This document shows positions 1 to 13,400 of a DNA stretch of 64,000 nt, piece after piece. Position 1 is the first letter of the stretch. Every line of letters starts with the position of its first letter. The notes under the pieces were generated by a model. The model was not told the origin of the DNA. It saw only the letters and a program-made list of their open reading frames with translations, and did no database searches. A program made the position numbers and the translations under genes. This DNA comes from Amborella trichopoda (lineage: Eukaryota; Streptophyta; Magnoliopsida; Amborellales; Amborellaceae), in the NCBI RefSeq assembly GCF_000471905.2, contig NW_006499912.1, positions 3,740,938 through 3,804,937 on the forward strand, read 5' to 3'.

Positions 1-1490
1 AGAGAGAGAGAGAGATTTCATCATTAAGGTGAAAAGTTCATTCCTTAAAAATGAAACCAGTTTTCGCTATTTAAAATGTTCAATTTTTTGTGCAGAAAAA
101 AGTATCAAACTTATCAACTAGAAGGTCATAGGGAAAGTTTGATCGTCGAGAGTCCATGAGAAAAAAATAAAAAAAAAGGTTTGATGGTGGAGATCTATAC
201 ATGCTCTATCGTCCTTGAAAATTTGGGCTGTTACAAACCTCATTGGTTAGGTCATGCCAATTTTTTTTTTCCAATGATAAGAATCGGTCGTAGTTACTGG
301 AATCTTCTACCCCAGGTGGCAATCCCCTCCGTAATCTTGCTATGGCTCTTCGGACAAGGGATTCATGGAGGCTTGGTTTTTTAATTTAGGATTCTCGCTG
401 CCTACTATTTAGGAATCTCATTCTGAGTTATTTGGGAGCTAGATTCCACAACATCAAGTCCAGAGTTCATAGTTTATCTGTGGTTGATCAATATGGTATC
501 GAAGTTGTAATAACACACAGTTGAGATTCAATTGCAAATGCTTTAGAGTTATAGAATTATTGTTACACAAAAGGGTTTGTAGAATGATACAACAAAAAAA
601 ACTATTTTATGGTTTTATATTTTACATAAATTGATACTATAAGGTTCGTAGAATGGTTGCAATTATATTATGGAAATATTATGGAATGCTTGGGTTTTTA
701 AAATTCTTTTAACATTCTATTTTTTAAAATTGATTATTTTTAATATAAAATTTGTACTTTCTGTATTCAGCAAAAAAGGATGGGTGTCTAGAAACTCTAT
801 TTTACCTCAATTAGTACTCGAGAAACCCTGGTCAAGGGCAATTGAGGACCTTGATTCCAATACTACTAGTGGACCTCGATTAAGGGTACTCCATACATTG
901 ATTCCATTACCTGTGGAACCCTTGTTTGGGGAAGTTGAGGGCCTCAATTCCAATACTAGGAGAATATTGGCTAATGGCATTTAAATCGTTGATTTTATTA
1001 TTAGGGGATTCTTGCTTAAGAATACTCTAATATCTTGAACATTTTGCCATATGGAACCAATTCCTTGGTAGTTATTTGCACAGTTTAAAATTGTTGGGAG
1101 CACGATTCCCCAAAGGTTGGGTTGATCCATAAGATGTGCATTGTATGGACAACGCTTCCTATCATAGTTATCTTCTAGCATGTCACGACTTCCCACTTTC
1201 GATTCCCAAATCTCTCCAATGCACCTCCTCCCTTTTCCAATGACTATGGAATCTGCTATCTGTTCTGGGTCATGTTCAATTTCTCTTCGTCTTTTTAGTG
1301 ATTTCCATGTAGTAGAGGCCTGTGACAGATTTGTTTGAGGCTTTACTTTGTTAATATCTTTCCTACTTTGGAATATGGTGGGTTGGAGTTTATTTGGACA
1401 TTTTGTATTCTTGATGCCTAAAATTTATGCTGTCTTCATTTTATGGTATATCCGTTGTGTTTTAATTTGTCGTTCCTGATAATTTTTCAG
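1..1490. other. intron or upstream sequence of the THO6 gene, no exon seen
   Basis: The window opens with a short (AG)n run at 1-15. I searched for a THO6 exon (the LLSCGDDG-like part of the propeller) and found none. Positions 790-960 hold a diffuse internal repetition of phrases such as GGACCT(C/T)GATT and TTCCAATACTA. The frame at 670-984 over it is not recognisable. Most likely intronic. Confidence 0.5.
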
Positions 1491-4400
1491 AGGTCCCTGG
1501 GGTGCACTTTCGCCGATACCAGAAACAAATGCCATCAGTACAGATGTTCAGGTTGGGCCAAAAATATGCATTGTTAGTTTGTTGTTTAACAGCCAAAGAC
1601 AATTCCGTGACGTTGTGTATTTGATCTCAAATCATTATTGCCAACAGTTGTTTTTGGGAGTCCCAAATTGGCATGCAAAACTTGACTACATTATATATTA
1701 GTAATAACATCTGATTGCTGAGTATTACATTTTCCTCTTGTTTTTCTTTGGTGAATTGGATGCGTTTTACATTACGGACATGCTTTACTTTTTTAAAAGC
1801 TTAAGTAATGAAATGTTTGCGGCATGTTTCCTTCGTGGGTATTTATGTTGTTTCAAATTTTTCTCAGGAAGTATTTCATAATTTAAAAAGGAGTAACTTT
1901 TGGTGCATATAGTTCTTTGTGTGGACAGCGAGCCAAACAATCAAATTTGGAATCAGTTGATGGGATTTTTTTTGTTGTTGTTTTTGTTTTGATCAATAGT
2001 AATGTCCATTATATATACAAAAATCTAAATATTGGCAAGAGTCTGAAAACAATAATATCCTAAAATTTACAAACCAAAAAACTCAGTCTTCTTGTTGCCT
2101 TAGGTCTAATGAACTGATTCCTGATTTGAATTAGAGGTCTAGGGTTCGAACTTAACTAGTGAAATCAAGGTGACCACCAAGTTCACTTTCCTATTTTCAT
2201 GTCTACACTCGTAATTTTGCTTCACATAGAAATATGATTTATGAAACATAATTTAGTCTTTTGAATGATGTTAGCTATTAGAGGGGTCTTTTTATTCGAA
2301 AAGGAGGCTCACAAATTTCATGTTGTAGAACCAATGTTTGAAAACATGGTGAGGCTGACTCAGACTTGTCCAAGTCACATGGGACTAGCACCATGCCGAT
2401 TCTGGATGATCCCAGTTTTGACTGAGTTTTAACCGTGTCGGGCCAGGTATGATCGAGTCTGAACCAATTATTTCTTGTCCAAGTCTTGACCAGTCAGACT
2501 TGTGAGTCAGCGAGCCAACTTGGATAACCCGACGTCCCCTTCAAAAAAAAAAGGGAGACATTTGCACTGTTCGGTGTTTTTGAACACTGTGTAGAACCCA
2601 TTACAAGTGCTTGGACCTCTACCTATGTTAAGGTCCACTTTGCCTTGTTTCCATATTAGTTTCTATCCTTTGTCGGACCTGCAATCTCTTTGGTGTTATC
2701 ATTTTTCCAATGTTAAAACTCTTGGTCTGAAACTCTTGATAATGTTTAACTGCAGGTGTGCGCTAGGATAGACATCTATTTGTGGTGGTAGTCCCATAAT
2801 CCAGCTGATTGTCTCCTTTCTATTGCCAATGCTCTCTGCTCCCATGTTAAAACGCACTGATTCCTAGTGGTCTGTAGCAATTAAGGCGGCCAATGGACAG
2901 GGCCAGGCCTCGGGCTACCGGGCTGAGCCTGGTTCTGGGCCAGGTTTCGGGTCACTTTCGGGTGCCCAGCAGGGCCACTATGGGTGTAAGTGATATTTCG
3001 GCGGGCTGGGTAGTTAGCGGGCTGGCCTGGAAAAGCCCCTTTTTGGCATAGGGACGGGCTGCCATGCAATCCATCTTAAGTCATGGCCCGGCCAAAAATA
3101 AGGTCCGATACAGCCCAATAAAGCCTGGCCCCGTCCATTTAGTTTTTTTTATTTTAAAAAACCTATTTTCTCTCTCTAAAAATCCAATCTATCTCTAAAA
3201 ACCCATTCTCTCTCTAAAATCCAATCTCTCATTCTCTCTAAAAACCCATTCTCGCTTCTCTCTAAAAACCCATTCTTTCTCTCTCTAAATTCAATCTCTC
3301 TTTCTCTCTCTAAAACCCACTCTCTATAAATCCAATATCTCATTCTCTCTCTTTCTAAAAACCGACTCCCTCTAAAAAAACTCAAATCTCTCCCAACCTA
3401 TTTCTCTCTCTAAAAAATATTTTAACCCCAAAAGCCCGGGTTAAATCCAATCGTCTCTCTCTTTTACCCTCTATCTAACTTTCATTCTTGCCTCTGCTCT
3501 CTCTCTCTCTCAACTCTCTCTGCTCTTTCTTGCCTTTCTGCTCCCTAACTCTCTTTTGCCTCTCTGCTCTCTGTAAACCCTATTTCTCTCCTCTCTCACC
3601 TGGTTCTCTTAAGCCACGAACTGCTGAATTGATGAGATCAGCATTGCCCCAATTATCAAAAGATCTCATTCAAGAAATGATGAAGCCTCCTATGAGATCT
3701 TATGACCCAAATCTCATACAAGACCCTGCAATTTACAGGTGGGTTTTGCTTCTTTTAATGAAATTCATTCATTATTTTTTGAATTCTGATAGGGGAGAGG
3801 AGAGAGAAAAAGTATCCTAGAGAGATAGAGAGAGAGAGAGGCTAGGATACTGTGCATGGTTTATGGGTTCTTTTAAATGCCTAATTGATAGTAGCATATG
3901 AATACGTGAATATCAGAGAATAGAATGAGACTTCTATTCAGAAAGAATTTATTGAGAGAGGGTAAAGAACAAGGTTCTCTCTTTAGAGGGATTTTCTAGC
4001 TTTTCTCTTAGATTCTTAAGTCGATTAGTAAAGTGATTCTTTGGCTATAGAGAGAAGTTGTCATGGCAGTTTTCAAGCACTCTAATGGGTTTTTCAGGCT
4101 ATTTCTACTGATTTTGTGCCTTGGATTCTTGGGTCCTTTTAAATTTTCTAAGAAATAATTAGCAAAATATTCTTTCCCTACAAGAAAAGTTGTAAGAGAT
4201 AATTTTTTTAAAAAAATAATGGGCCGGGCCAGGTCCAATAAGCCTAATGGGTTCTGGTCTGCGCCGGAACAATTTTTTAGTATTAAAAATTTTTTGAAGA
4301 GAAAGATTGAGTAAAAAATGGACCGGGCCAGGCCCCGATAGGCTTAATGGGATTCGGGTTGGGCTTAAGTATAAATTGCCAGGCGTTTGGTATAAGATTT

Positions 4401-7400
4401 GGAGCCTTAACGGGCGAGCCACGCTTTTGACGTTAATTTTCGAGAGCCTTAACGGTCCGGGCCATACGGGTATATCTCCAGGCCAGGCCTTACCCTGCAG
4501 AGCCAGATCAGTCCCGGGCTTTACTGGGCCCCAGGCCTGGCCAGCCCGGGCCCTGCCCATTGGCAGCCCTAGTAGCAATGTCTATCCTCTGCAGGACCAG
4601 CAATTCCATAGGGGTTGCCGTTTTTCCTATGTTAATACTTTGAGCCCGAAACTTCTTATAATGTTTAACTGTAGGTTTCTGCTAGCATTGATACCTTTTG
4701 CTAGTCCCATAACCCTACTGACTGTGTCCTTGTGGTTGCCAATGAGTGGAACATTTTACTTTTTGTTGAAATTAAAACTTGCAGGTTGTATATCAAGTTA
4801 TCAAGAAACTCTCTCTCAACTTGAATATAAATTCTTTGGATATGACCCAAGTTTCTTTCGAGTTCTAAGGGATGATTCTTAATCTTGCAATTTATTTTTG
4901 ATAGGGTGGTCGCATATTTGCTGCTACTGGTGATTCTTGTGCATATTCTTGGGATGTGGTATGCTGTCCTTCAACTTCTCTTGAGATAGCTTGAAGTTGA
5001 TATTTTCTAACCTATATTTAACTTTTTTAAATCAAAGTTGTAATTGTTATTTGCTATCTTTAAACCTTGCATTGATTTTGTTTCCTGAGACCCAGCATTG
5101 TTATCCTTTGTCTCTTCTCTCCCCTTCAATTTTTCTTTTTTAACCTTGCATTAGATCTCTAAAATATACTCTTTCAGCATAGCTTTTCTACCGAAGTAGC
5201 TTTAAACATAAGTGATTTTGTAGTTAGCAATTCTTGTGAATGAATTTGAACATGTAGGTTATACACATTTACTGTGCTGTCTTTGAATTCATGTATTCAT
5301 GTTCATACAGCTATTATGATATTATAATTTATTACAGCTAAGTTATGATTTAGCTGACTTATATGTCTAAGTTGCCTTACCTTATGATCCATCCACACTA
5401 GTTATGCAGAAGAAAGTTTCCATTAAGATCTCCAAGTTTCTTCTTACTGAGTTTGGGTTCATTTTGAAATTTGTTATTGTATTCCTTATGGTAACTTATA
5501 TTGATTGTGAAAGCATCCCTAGATAATGGATTCAGTGCAAACTAAAAAAAAATCTAATGAATGAAAGAACCAAGTTTCCATCTTCTTAAGACATAAGAAA
5601 TAAAGCCCTCATGGCATCATTAAATAAGTTTCCTTTTTGCCACCAAGAGAGTAAAAAAAAAAAAGCATGATTTGGTCCTTTGGAATGCTATGATGCCCTC
5701 ATCTATTATCCTTGGGTTGGGAAGAACTTGACCTTGTTGGGTGCATCTCCATGCAACATTGATAAAGATCCTCCTCTCCACAACTCATCAATCTACGATT
5801 ACTTTGAGAGTAGAAGAGTTCTTTGGGAGTTGAAGCTATAAATTCTACATGCATTACTTTGATTCCCCAAAACATTTCCATTGAAACTTTGAATGATATT
5901 CACCCAATCAGCTTGCTTACTAGCCTGCCTTTATGAAATCATTGCTAAAGCTAAAATTCTTTCTTTGATCACTCATAGTATCTTAATTGCACAAGAATGT
6001 ACTACCAAAGTTTATTACAGGGGAGATTGATCACTCACAATATCTTAATTGCACAAGAATGTATGCAATCCAAGAAATTAGAAAATAGACTTGGTATCCC
6101 CTGTAAATTGATTATGGAAAAGGCTTATGATAAAGTGGTTTGCGGTGTACTTCAAGAAATTACAAGGTTGATGAGATTTGAAAATAAATGGAGGAAATGG
6201 ATTCATGGTAGTTTCTCTAACAGTCATTTTTTGGTAATTATCAATGGTAGTGCTACAGGATTTTTTAAAGACACTATAGGTGTCCGATAGAGGTTTCCAT
6301 TTTCACTTTTCTCTTTAAGCTGATGGTTAAGGTTATTAGTGTTGTCTATTTTTGAAAGAAATATTAAGTAGATTGTTGAAAAATGATGCGAAAGGAGCCC
6401 AAAACTTAAATCCGGCTTTCTCTTGATCTTAAAACAAACAAAATTCAGCAACTATGGTGAAAGAAACAATGGCTGTAAATCAAGCCAAAGGAAGAAAAAA
6501 CTCTCTTTTATTTAAAAAGTGTAACTTTCCCCTTTGAGGAGAGACTTGGATATTTGTTTGTAGAGTTTTATGAATGAAGAAAAGAGAGCTTTTTCTTCCT
6601 TCGGCTTGATTTACAACCATTGTTCCTTTCTCCATAGGTGCTGAATTTTGCTTGTTTTAGGATCGAGAGAAGGCCGGATTTAATTTCTGAGCTCTTTTCG
6701 CATCATTTGATATTAGAGCATGGTTCAAAAAGAGTCAGCAACTGCAATGGCTGGTCGTGGAAGTCGCAACCGTAGGAATGTTGAGCCAGACCAAATACAC
6801 AAGAAAATTGACAGCTTAATGGATATGATTGAAATGTTGTTGCCAAAAGAAAGATTGCAACAACGCACATCGAACAAGATGAGATCTATGGTGTTAGATC
6901 CATATTGTGCGAGTTCTTGTGCAGATCGACGTAAATTAGAGCGCGAGTTTGAGTGGGGATGACCTGATGTTATGTTGGATCGCACTTATGGGTTTGTTGT
7001 ACGACAACATCAACGGGACCATCCCAAAGCTGATGTGATTGACATAGGGGAGTAGATCGAAATCAGTGTAAAGACGAGCATAGAAAGAAATTTTCCACTT
7101 CCAAATCCACCCCTAGAGCAGGATCATTTCAAGCTAGGAGACTGATTCCTTCAATGCCGGGAGTTCCTATCCCTTCAACAAAACTACAATTTGGGTATCA
7201 CATAATTAAACAGACAGAGGTATGTGATTTCTTGATCAAACTAGAGAGTGTGATGCATTGAAATGCACAAAAGTCCTAAATCTAATGAGACAAAGGTTGA
7301 TGTATGATCAACCTGTTGGAAAAGAAAAGATAATTGAGATATGACTAACGTTTGTTATTGATAGAAGGATGAAGGATTCTAAATATGATAATAAAGAAAT

Positions 7401-10400
7401 CCATCATTGCATCAATCAGAAGGAAATGTTAAGTTTTAACATTATCTCTGTTGAAGATAATGTTGAATTTGCAAGTGAGTCACTCTTAATGAACAAGGAA
7501 GAGCAACCCATATTTGAGATTGGAAGAGAAAGCAGAGATACTGGTTTGTGATCAAAGCAAAGTGTTAATGGTTAGACAAGAACCATCTTTGTTGTTATTG
7601 AGTGGGGAGATTCCACCCAAGTCTTCCAAAAAGAAGAGTGTGGTTCTACTCTCTATGCGACGACCTGCAGATGAAGGTGATGCTCACGACAATGCTTGTT
7701 TCTCTTAATGTCTTTTGAATCTGAAGGGCCATGGGAGGTGCATACCAAGGAACTACCTTTTCTCACTACTTCCAACCATGCCCGTTTGGGCCTATCCTTT
7801 GCCCTTTTTGAGCCTTCCACTTGAACAAACTCGTATCTCCTAGTAAGTGTTGTACTGGGTCTACGCCACACATAGTCAGCCCACCTAAGTCTGCTCTCTC
7901 ATCTTATCACCTATTGATGCCACACCTAAATTTTCTTGAATGTATTGTTTTTCCTTTCTTTTCTTACCATTCATCCATCTCTACATCCTCATCTCTGTTA
8001 CACTCAATCTATGGGTACATTGTTTTCTGACCGCCTAATATTCTACCCCATAGAGTGAAGATAGTCTCACAGTTGTTCTATAGAACTTGCCCTTCAGCTT
8101 CATTAGTATGTGGCGCTCACATAAAATTCTGGTTGCACATCTGGACTTCGCCTACCCGACTCTAATTTTATGTGCGACATCTTCCTCAATCTCTCCATTT
8201 CCTTGGATTATTGACCCAAGATATCGAAAGTGTGCTATATTTGATATTTTTTTGACCTTCAATCTTAACTACTTCCTCGTCTCTACTTATATTAGTTGTA
8301 AACTTGCATTCCATATAATTTGTCTTAGTCCGGCTAATTTTAAAACCTTTAGATTCTAGTGCATCCCTCCAAAGTTCTAACTTTGTGTTGGCACCGTTTT
8401 TTGTCTCATCAATCAAAACTATGTCATCTGAAAACAATGTGCACTATGGTAACTTATCTTGTAGGTGCCTAGTTAAGTCATCCATAACTAAGACAACGAG
8501 CTATGGGCTCAATAATGACCCCTGATGTAGACCTATTGTCACCGAAATCACTCGTCTCTATACTAGTTGTTCGTACACTAGTTAACGCCCCATCATACAT
8601 ATCTCTCACCAAGTCAATGTAGTGTCTGGAGACTCCTTTCTTTTCCAACACCCACCAAATCAAATCTCAACTGTATCATAAGTTTTCTCTAGATCAATGA
8701 AGATCATGTGGAGGTCTTTTCCCTTCGTCCTAAACTTCTCAATCAGTTGCCTAAGTAGGAAAATATCCTCGGTTGACCTCCTTGGTATAAAACCGAATTG
8801 GTTTTCTAATACACTCGTTTCATGTCTTAGTCGTTGCTCAATAACTCTCCATGTGGCACATAAGTTTGATCCCTCGATAGTTTACACAATTTTGTATATC
8901 TCCTTTGTTCTTGTAAATAGGTACCATAATACTTCTCCACCATTCCCCTGGCATTTTTTTTGTTCTCAATACCATGTTTAACAACTTGGTCAACTAGTGA
9001 ATTCCAACCTCCCCCATGCACTTCGAAACCTCTATCGAGATACCATCTGGTCCTAAAGCCTTTCCTATCTTTATCATTTTCAAAACTTCTTTCACTTCGG
9101 ATATCCTAATCCTACTAATGTATCTCCGATCTCTGCCTTCATTTATGCAAACGGTTCCTTCTACTTCCTGTTGTGTTCGTTATTTAATAATTTTTTAAAA
9201 TAAACTCTCAATCTATCGTTGACCTCTTAATGCATTTAATATGGTCTAGATCCCTACACATTTTCTCTCTCATTTTTTCTAATCTGAAGACATCTTTTTC
9301 ACCTTTTCTTGTTTCCAGTTTATTGTGTAGATTATCATATGCCTTAAGTTTAGCCTTACTATTTGTTAAGCATTTTTCTTAGTATTTTTTTATTCTTTTA
9401 AGTTTTGATCATTTTTATTTGACTGCCAAGTTTTATAACATGATCATTTTTCACTAATGGCCTTCTGAATTTTATCACTCCGCCACCAAGTTTCCTAATT
9501 GAAATTTCTTTTCCATCTAGATTCTCCGAAAACTTCTTTTGCCACTTTCTTAATATAGTTACCTATCGCATTCCACATAACATTGACCTCATGTTCAGAG
9601 TTATATTTTTCTTCTTTAACTAATTCATCCCTAAATAAGTCTATTTTCTCATTACCACCTAGCTCTTGGACACCTACTAATTTCACCCCTTCTCTTCCAT
9701 GTCTCTATGCAGATATCCATAACCATGAGCCTATGTTGGGTAACCAAACTCTCTATGGGATAACCTTGCAGTCTTCACATGATGGTCGACCTACCTTCTT
9801 AACTAGGAAGAAGTCTATCTGGCTTTTATGTGTGATCCACTTTTATAGGTTCTAATATTCATCTTGCTTTTTAAAGTAAGTGTTTGTTATTGCTCGGTCG
9901 TAGGCCATAGCAAAATATAGAATAGCTTCCTCCATCTCATTTCTTTCACCAAACCCATATGGCCTATGTACCCGTTCATATTCTCTACTATTCTTCCCTA
10001 CATGACTGTTTAAGTCCCCTCTCTGTCTCTCTATCTTTCTAAAAAATTGGTTTGCAAGCCCTAAAACCAACTAAAATGTTGGTTGCCAAAATGCCCCGTA
10101 AGAATGGTAATGTAAAATAAAATAAAAAGGCCAAAACAAAAAAAAATTTGAAAGTACAAAATATTTTATTTTTTGTGTTTTATTTTTCATGTTGGGACTT
10201 GTTGGCTAGGTCTGAATCAGTGGAACGTCCTAGTCTAGGTATTAAACCAAATCTTCTATTGTTTGGTACTGGTTCAACGACTCCACTAATTCAAACCCTT
10301 GGATTGACAAGTGGGGCTCCCTATCTCTGGTCAGACTATTTGGTCCAGTCTTAATATCATTGTTTTCTTATGATTTTACATTATTCTTGGTGTCTATATC

Positions 10401-13400
10401 CTTGTCCAATCTTGTTAAGAAGGAACTATTTAAGATTTTCACCATCTAGATGGTGTAGATTGGACACTATCTGAAAATATGTGTCATGTATTGATATTGT
10501 TTTAAAAGATGTGTCGAATTTACACCGTCCGAATAAAATAGGTCGTGTAGAGTATCATAACGCTTTTTGTAAATAAGGTTGCAACCTTGTACAAACTGCA
10601 CCCATATATATATATATATATATAGATATATATATATATATATATATAGGGAAATGATATCATGTCACCATGCCATTATAGTATAATCAAATCACACTTC
10701 TAGAAAACCATATTTGTGGTATTTGTATGACCTGAAATTGTGCACACACACTGTCTTCATCTCAATAATCAATCTCAAAAAAATAAAATAAAAATTGCAC
10801 ACACCCTATATATGATCAAAATGAGGCCCCTTCAACTATGAATCTAGACTGTCCATTTGGTGAATTTCAAGATCTAGGCCTTTATGAATTCAAAATCTAA
10901 ATTTTCTTTTTTAACTTTGTTAATCTAGAGATAATAAAGTTATCTAAAAAATTAGGGAGATAATAAAGTTATCTAAATAACTAGCTAAAAAATTTTTGGT
11001 TTGGTTCTTTAAATAACTAGCTTTTTATCTGTTTCTTGTTTCATGTTGTAGGAGACAGGTAAATGCACAATGGAATTTAGAGGACATTCGGACTATTTGC
11101 ATTGCATTGCTGCTCGGTGTTCCAGCAATCAGGTTTGAATTGTTGCTTGAGAGCTTGGGTAATTTCAATACCATGGGGGTTTATGGAGCTTTTTATCTTT
11201 CTAAACCCTAAATCCTAGAGTCCCAAACCTATCATTGAGGTTATGATGTATCTGTGCCAAGCCTGGGCATGTCGTCCCCCCTCCCTGGGGGGGGGGCCTG
11301 ATGCGGGCGAAACGTGGAATCTCCTAATGATTCTGCTGCTGGAGCAGGGGGAAGGGATACAGTAGGAACATGAATTGGGAATAGTGATGGAAACCTGGCC
11401 GGCCAACTTTGTATAGTGATCTTATAAGTAACTAAGTTAGTCAGTTGTCCTGTTGTCATTGGCAACTTCCATGCACTTATCTTAAGTCGAGCCCTACTAA
11501 AATGTTATGTGCAATCGACAGGTTGTCTTCTATCGTTGACTACTCTGACTGAATTGAGAAACAAGTGAGATTCAAATAATTCCTTTCTCGGTTTCCATCC
11601 GCCTTTGATAGACAAAAGAGAAAGACTTGCTGATGAGGCAAGCGACGCTTATTTCTCTTTATGTACTGCTGGGGACATACATTAATGTGTTCCTTAGTTT
11701 CTATTGTTTGTTATAGCAACATACTTCCATATCGATCGTCATGGCAGGAATTGATATCTGCATCATCCTCAAAAAGGCCTACCTCCTTTTGTGCACTCCT
11801 CATCTCCTTCTTGAGGATGATCCACTGGACGCATTGCAATGGGTTTTCTGCCTAACCCACCGGCTTTCTCCTGCTTTTCTAAGCTTATGTGCAGCATTGT
11901 TGAGATTGGAAACTATACCAACAGCACCTCGACTTCAGGAATCAATGACTTTTCACCACAGTGTCTTGCATGACTATACCATTAACATGCAAGACATTGT
12001 GGTGCTTGTTCCTTCATTTTTTTCCACAAAGGTTCATGCAGCTGGAGCCAGCTTTGCAGCTTGACCTTGATGACACTCAATATCATGTACTCATGTACCT
12101 ATACATATATTGGCTACTGGTATGCCATTTTCACCTCAATAATAGGGAAGAAGTATATCATATCTATAAGCTGGGGATCATGGCCAAGAAGCAGCCCACT
12201 GACTACCCTTTCCTGGCCCATCCCTTATCGATGACCATCTTGCCCATTTCCATTGGATGACTAGCTAGATATATTTGTTGACCTAAGCCTCGTGTGTCAG
12301 GGCTTGGCTCCCGAGCTGTACGTGAGCTGCCTCTTAGGGCACTTTCAAAGAATTTGAAGCCTCCTATCTCTTCTCTTCTTATCACTTTTTATTACTATTA
12401 GAAGGTAGCTTGCTTACCATTGCAAAAAAGACTTCTTCCAAAAATTTCCTCCCTCCTATTGGGGCTATCAGAGAAGTAGCTTCATTCCTTTACTTTGTGT
12501 GTGCTCAGTCAAGGTTCCTTGTTCCTTAGTGTAGTCTTTGCCCATAATTGAAGACTCTGTTTCTTAGCCTAGTCTCCAGTACATACTCTTCTTGTCCCTT
12601 AGTTTTTCTATACTCAAGTAGAGGAAATAAGTGAGACTACCACCCCTTAGAATCAGTTCTTCCATATAGATTACGCTACCAACATTACCGCAGGGCCCGG
12701 TTTGTCTTGATTTCCCATTGGTGAACAAGAAGGAAGGACTGAACTGGACATGCAAGAGTTCTCTAAATTTACCAAGTCCTATAATTCATCAAAATCCTAT
12801 TAAGAGTCTGAGATGATTTGTAGGACGATGTGCGTCATCACTGATTCATCGTATGAATCACATCAGTACGAGGTTTTGGAACAAATTATGAAGACATTAT
12901 AAACTCTAAATGCATGATAATACATGTAAGAAACAAATAGGATTCACGTACAAGAATAATCATGGTGGCTGCATTACTACGGAGATGGGACTGATGTTGG
13001 ATACTTCGTTTGCTTGGTCCAATCATTGTGTGGGTCGTGCATTCTCAAATTTAGAAAGAACTATAGCCCTTTGGTTGGGGGAGCTATCTCTGGTGGTGGT
13101 GGTGGTCATCGCTTTCCTGAAGCTGATGTGGGGTCATGTTTCCGTGTTGCTACACTCACAACCCTTCTGTGAAGGTTTGGCACCTTTTACTTTGAAAGCA
13201 TCAGACTGGAATCCTTTGAACTGAAGGACTTGGTGGCAATATGGTAGAGCAGGTGAATCTCAATTGGTGCTCTGGCTATAGAATCGCGATAAAGCTTCAT
13301 ATTTTATGTCTTGCATTAAGGAGTAAATGAATCCAAATTCAGGAGGTTAGAGCAGAGAAAGAGTTGTATAGTGATGGAATTAGTTGACATGAGCTGAACA

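Noticed and set aside
2090-2200. GGTCTAGGGTTCGAACTTAA looks like a pol III B box
   Set aside because: No matching A box, tail or second copy was seen, so a tRNA gene or SINE cannot be supported.
4159-4882. Overlapping 139- and 191-codon frames on opposite strands
   Set aside because: They translate the GGGCC-rich subterminal part of the hAT element (to 4571) and adjoining intron. No family resemblance.
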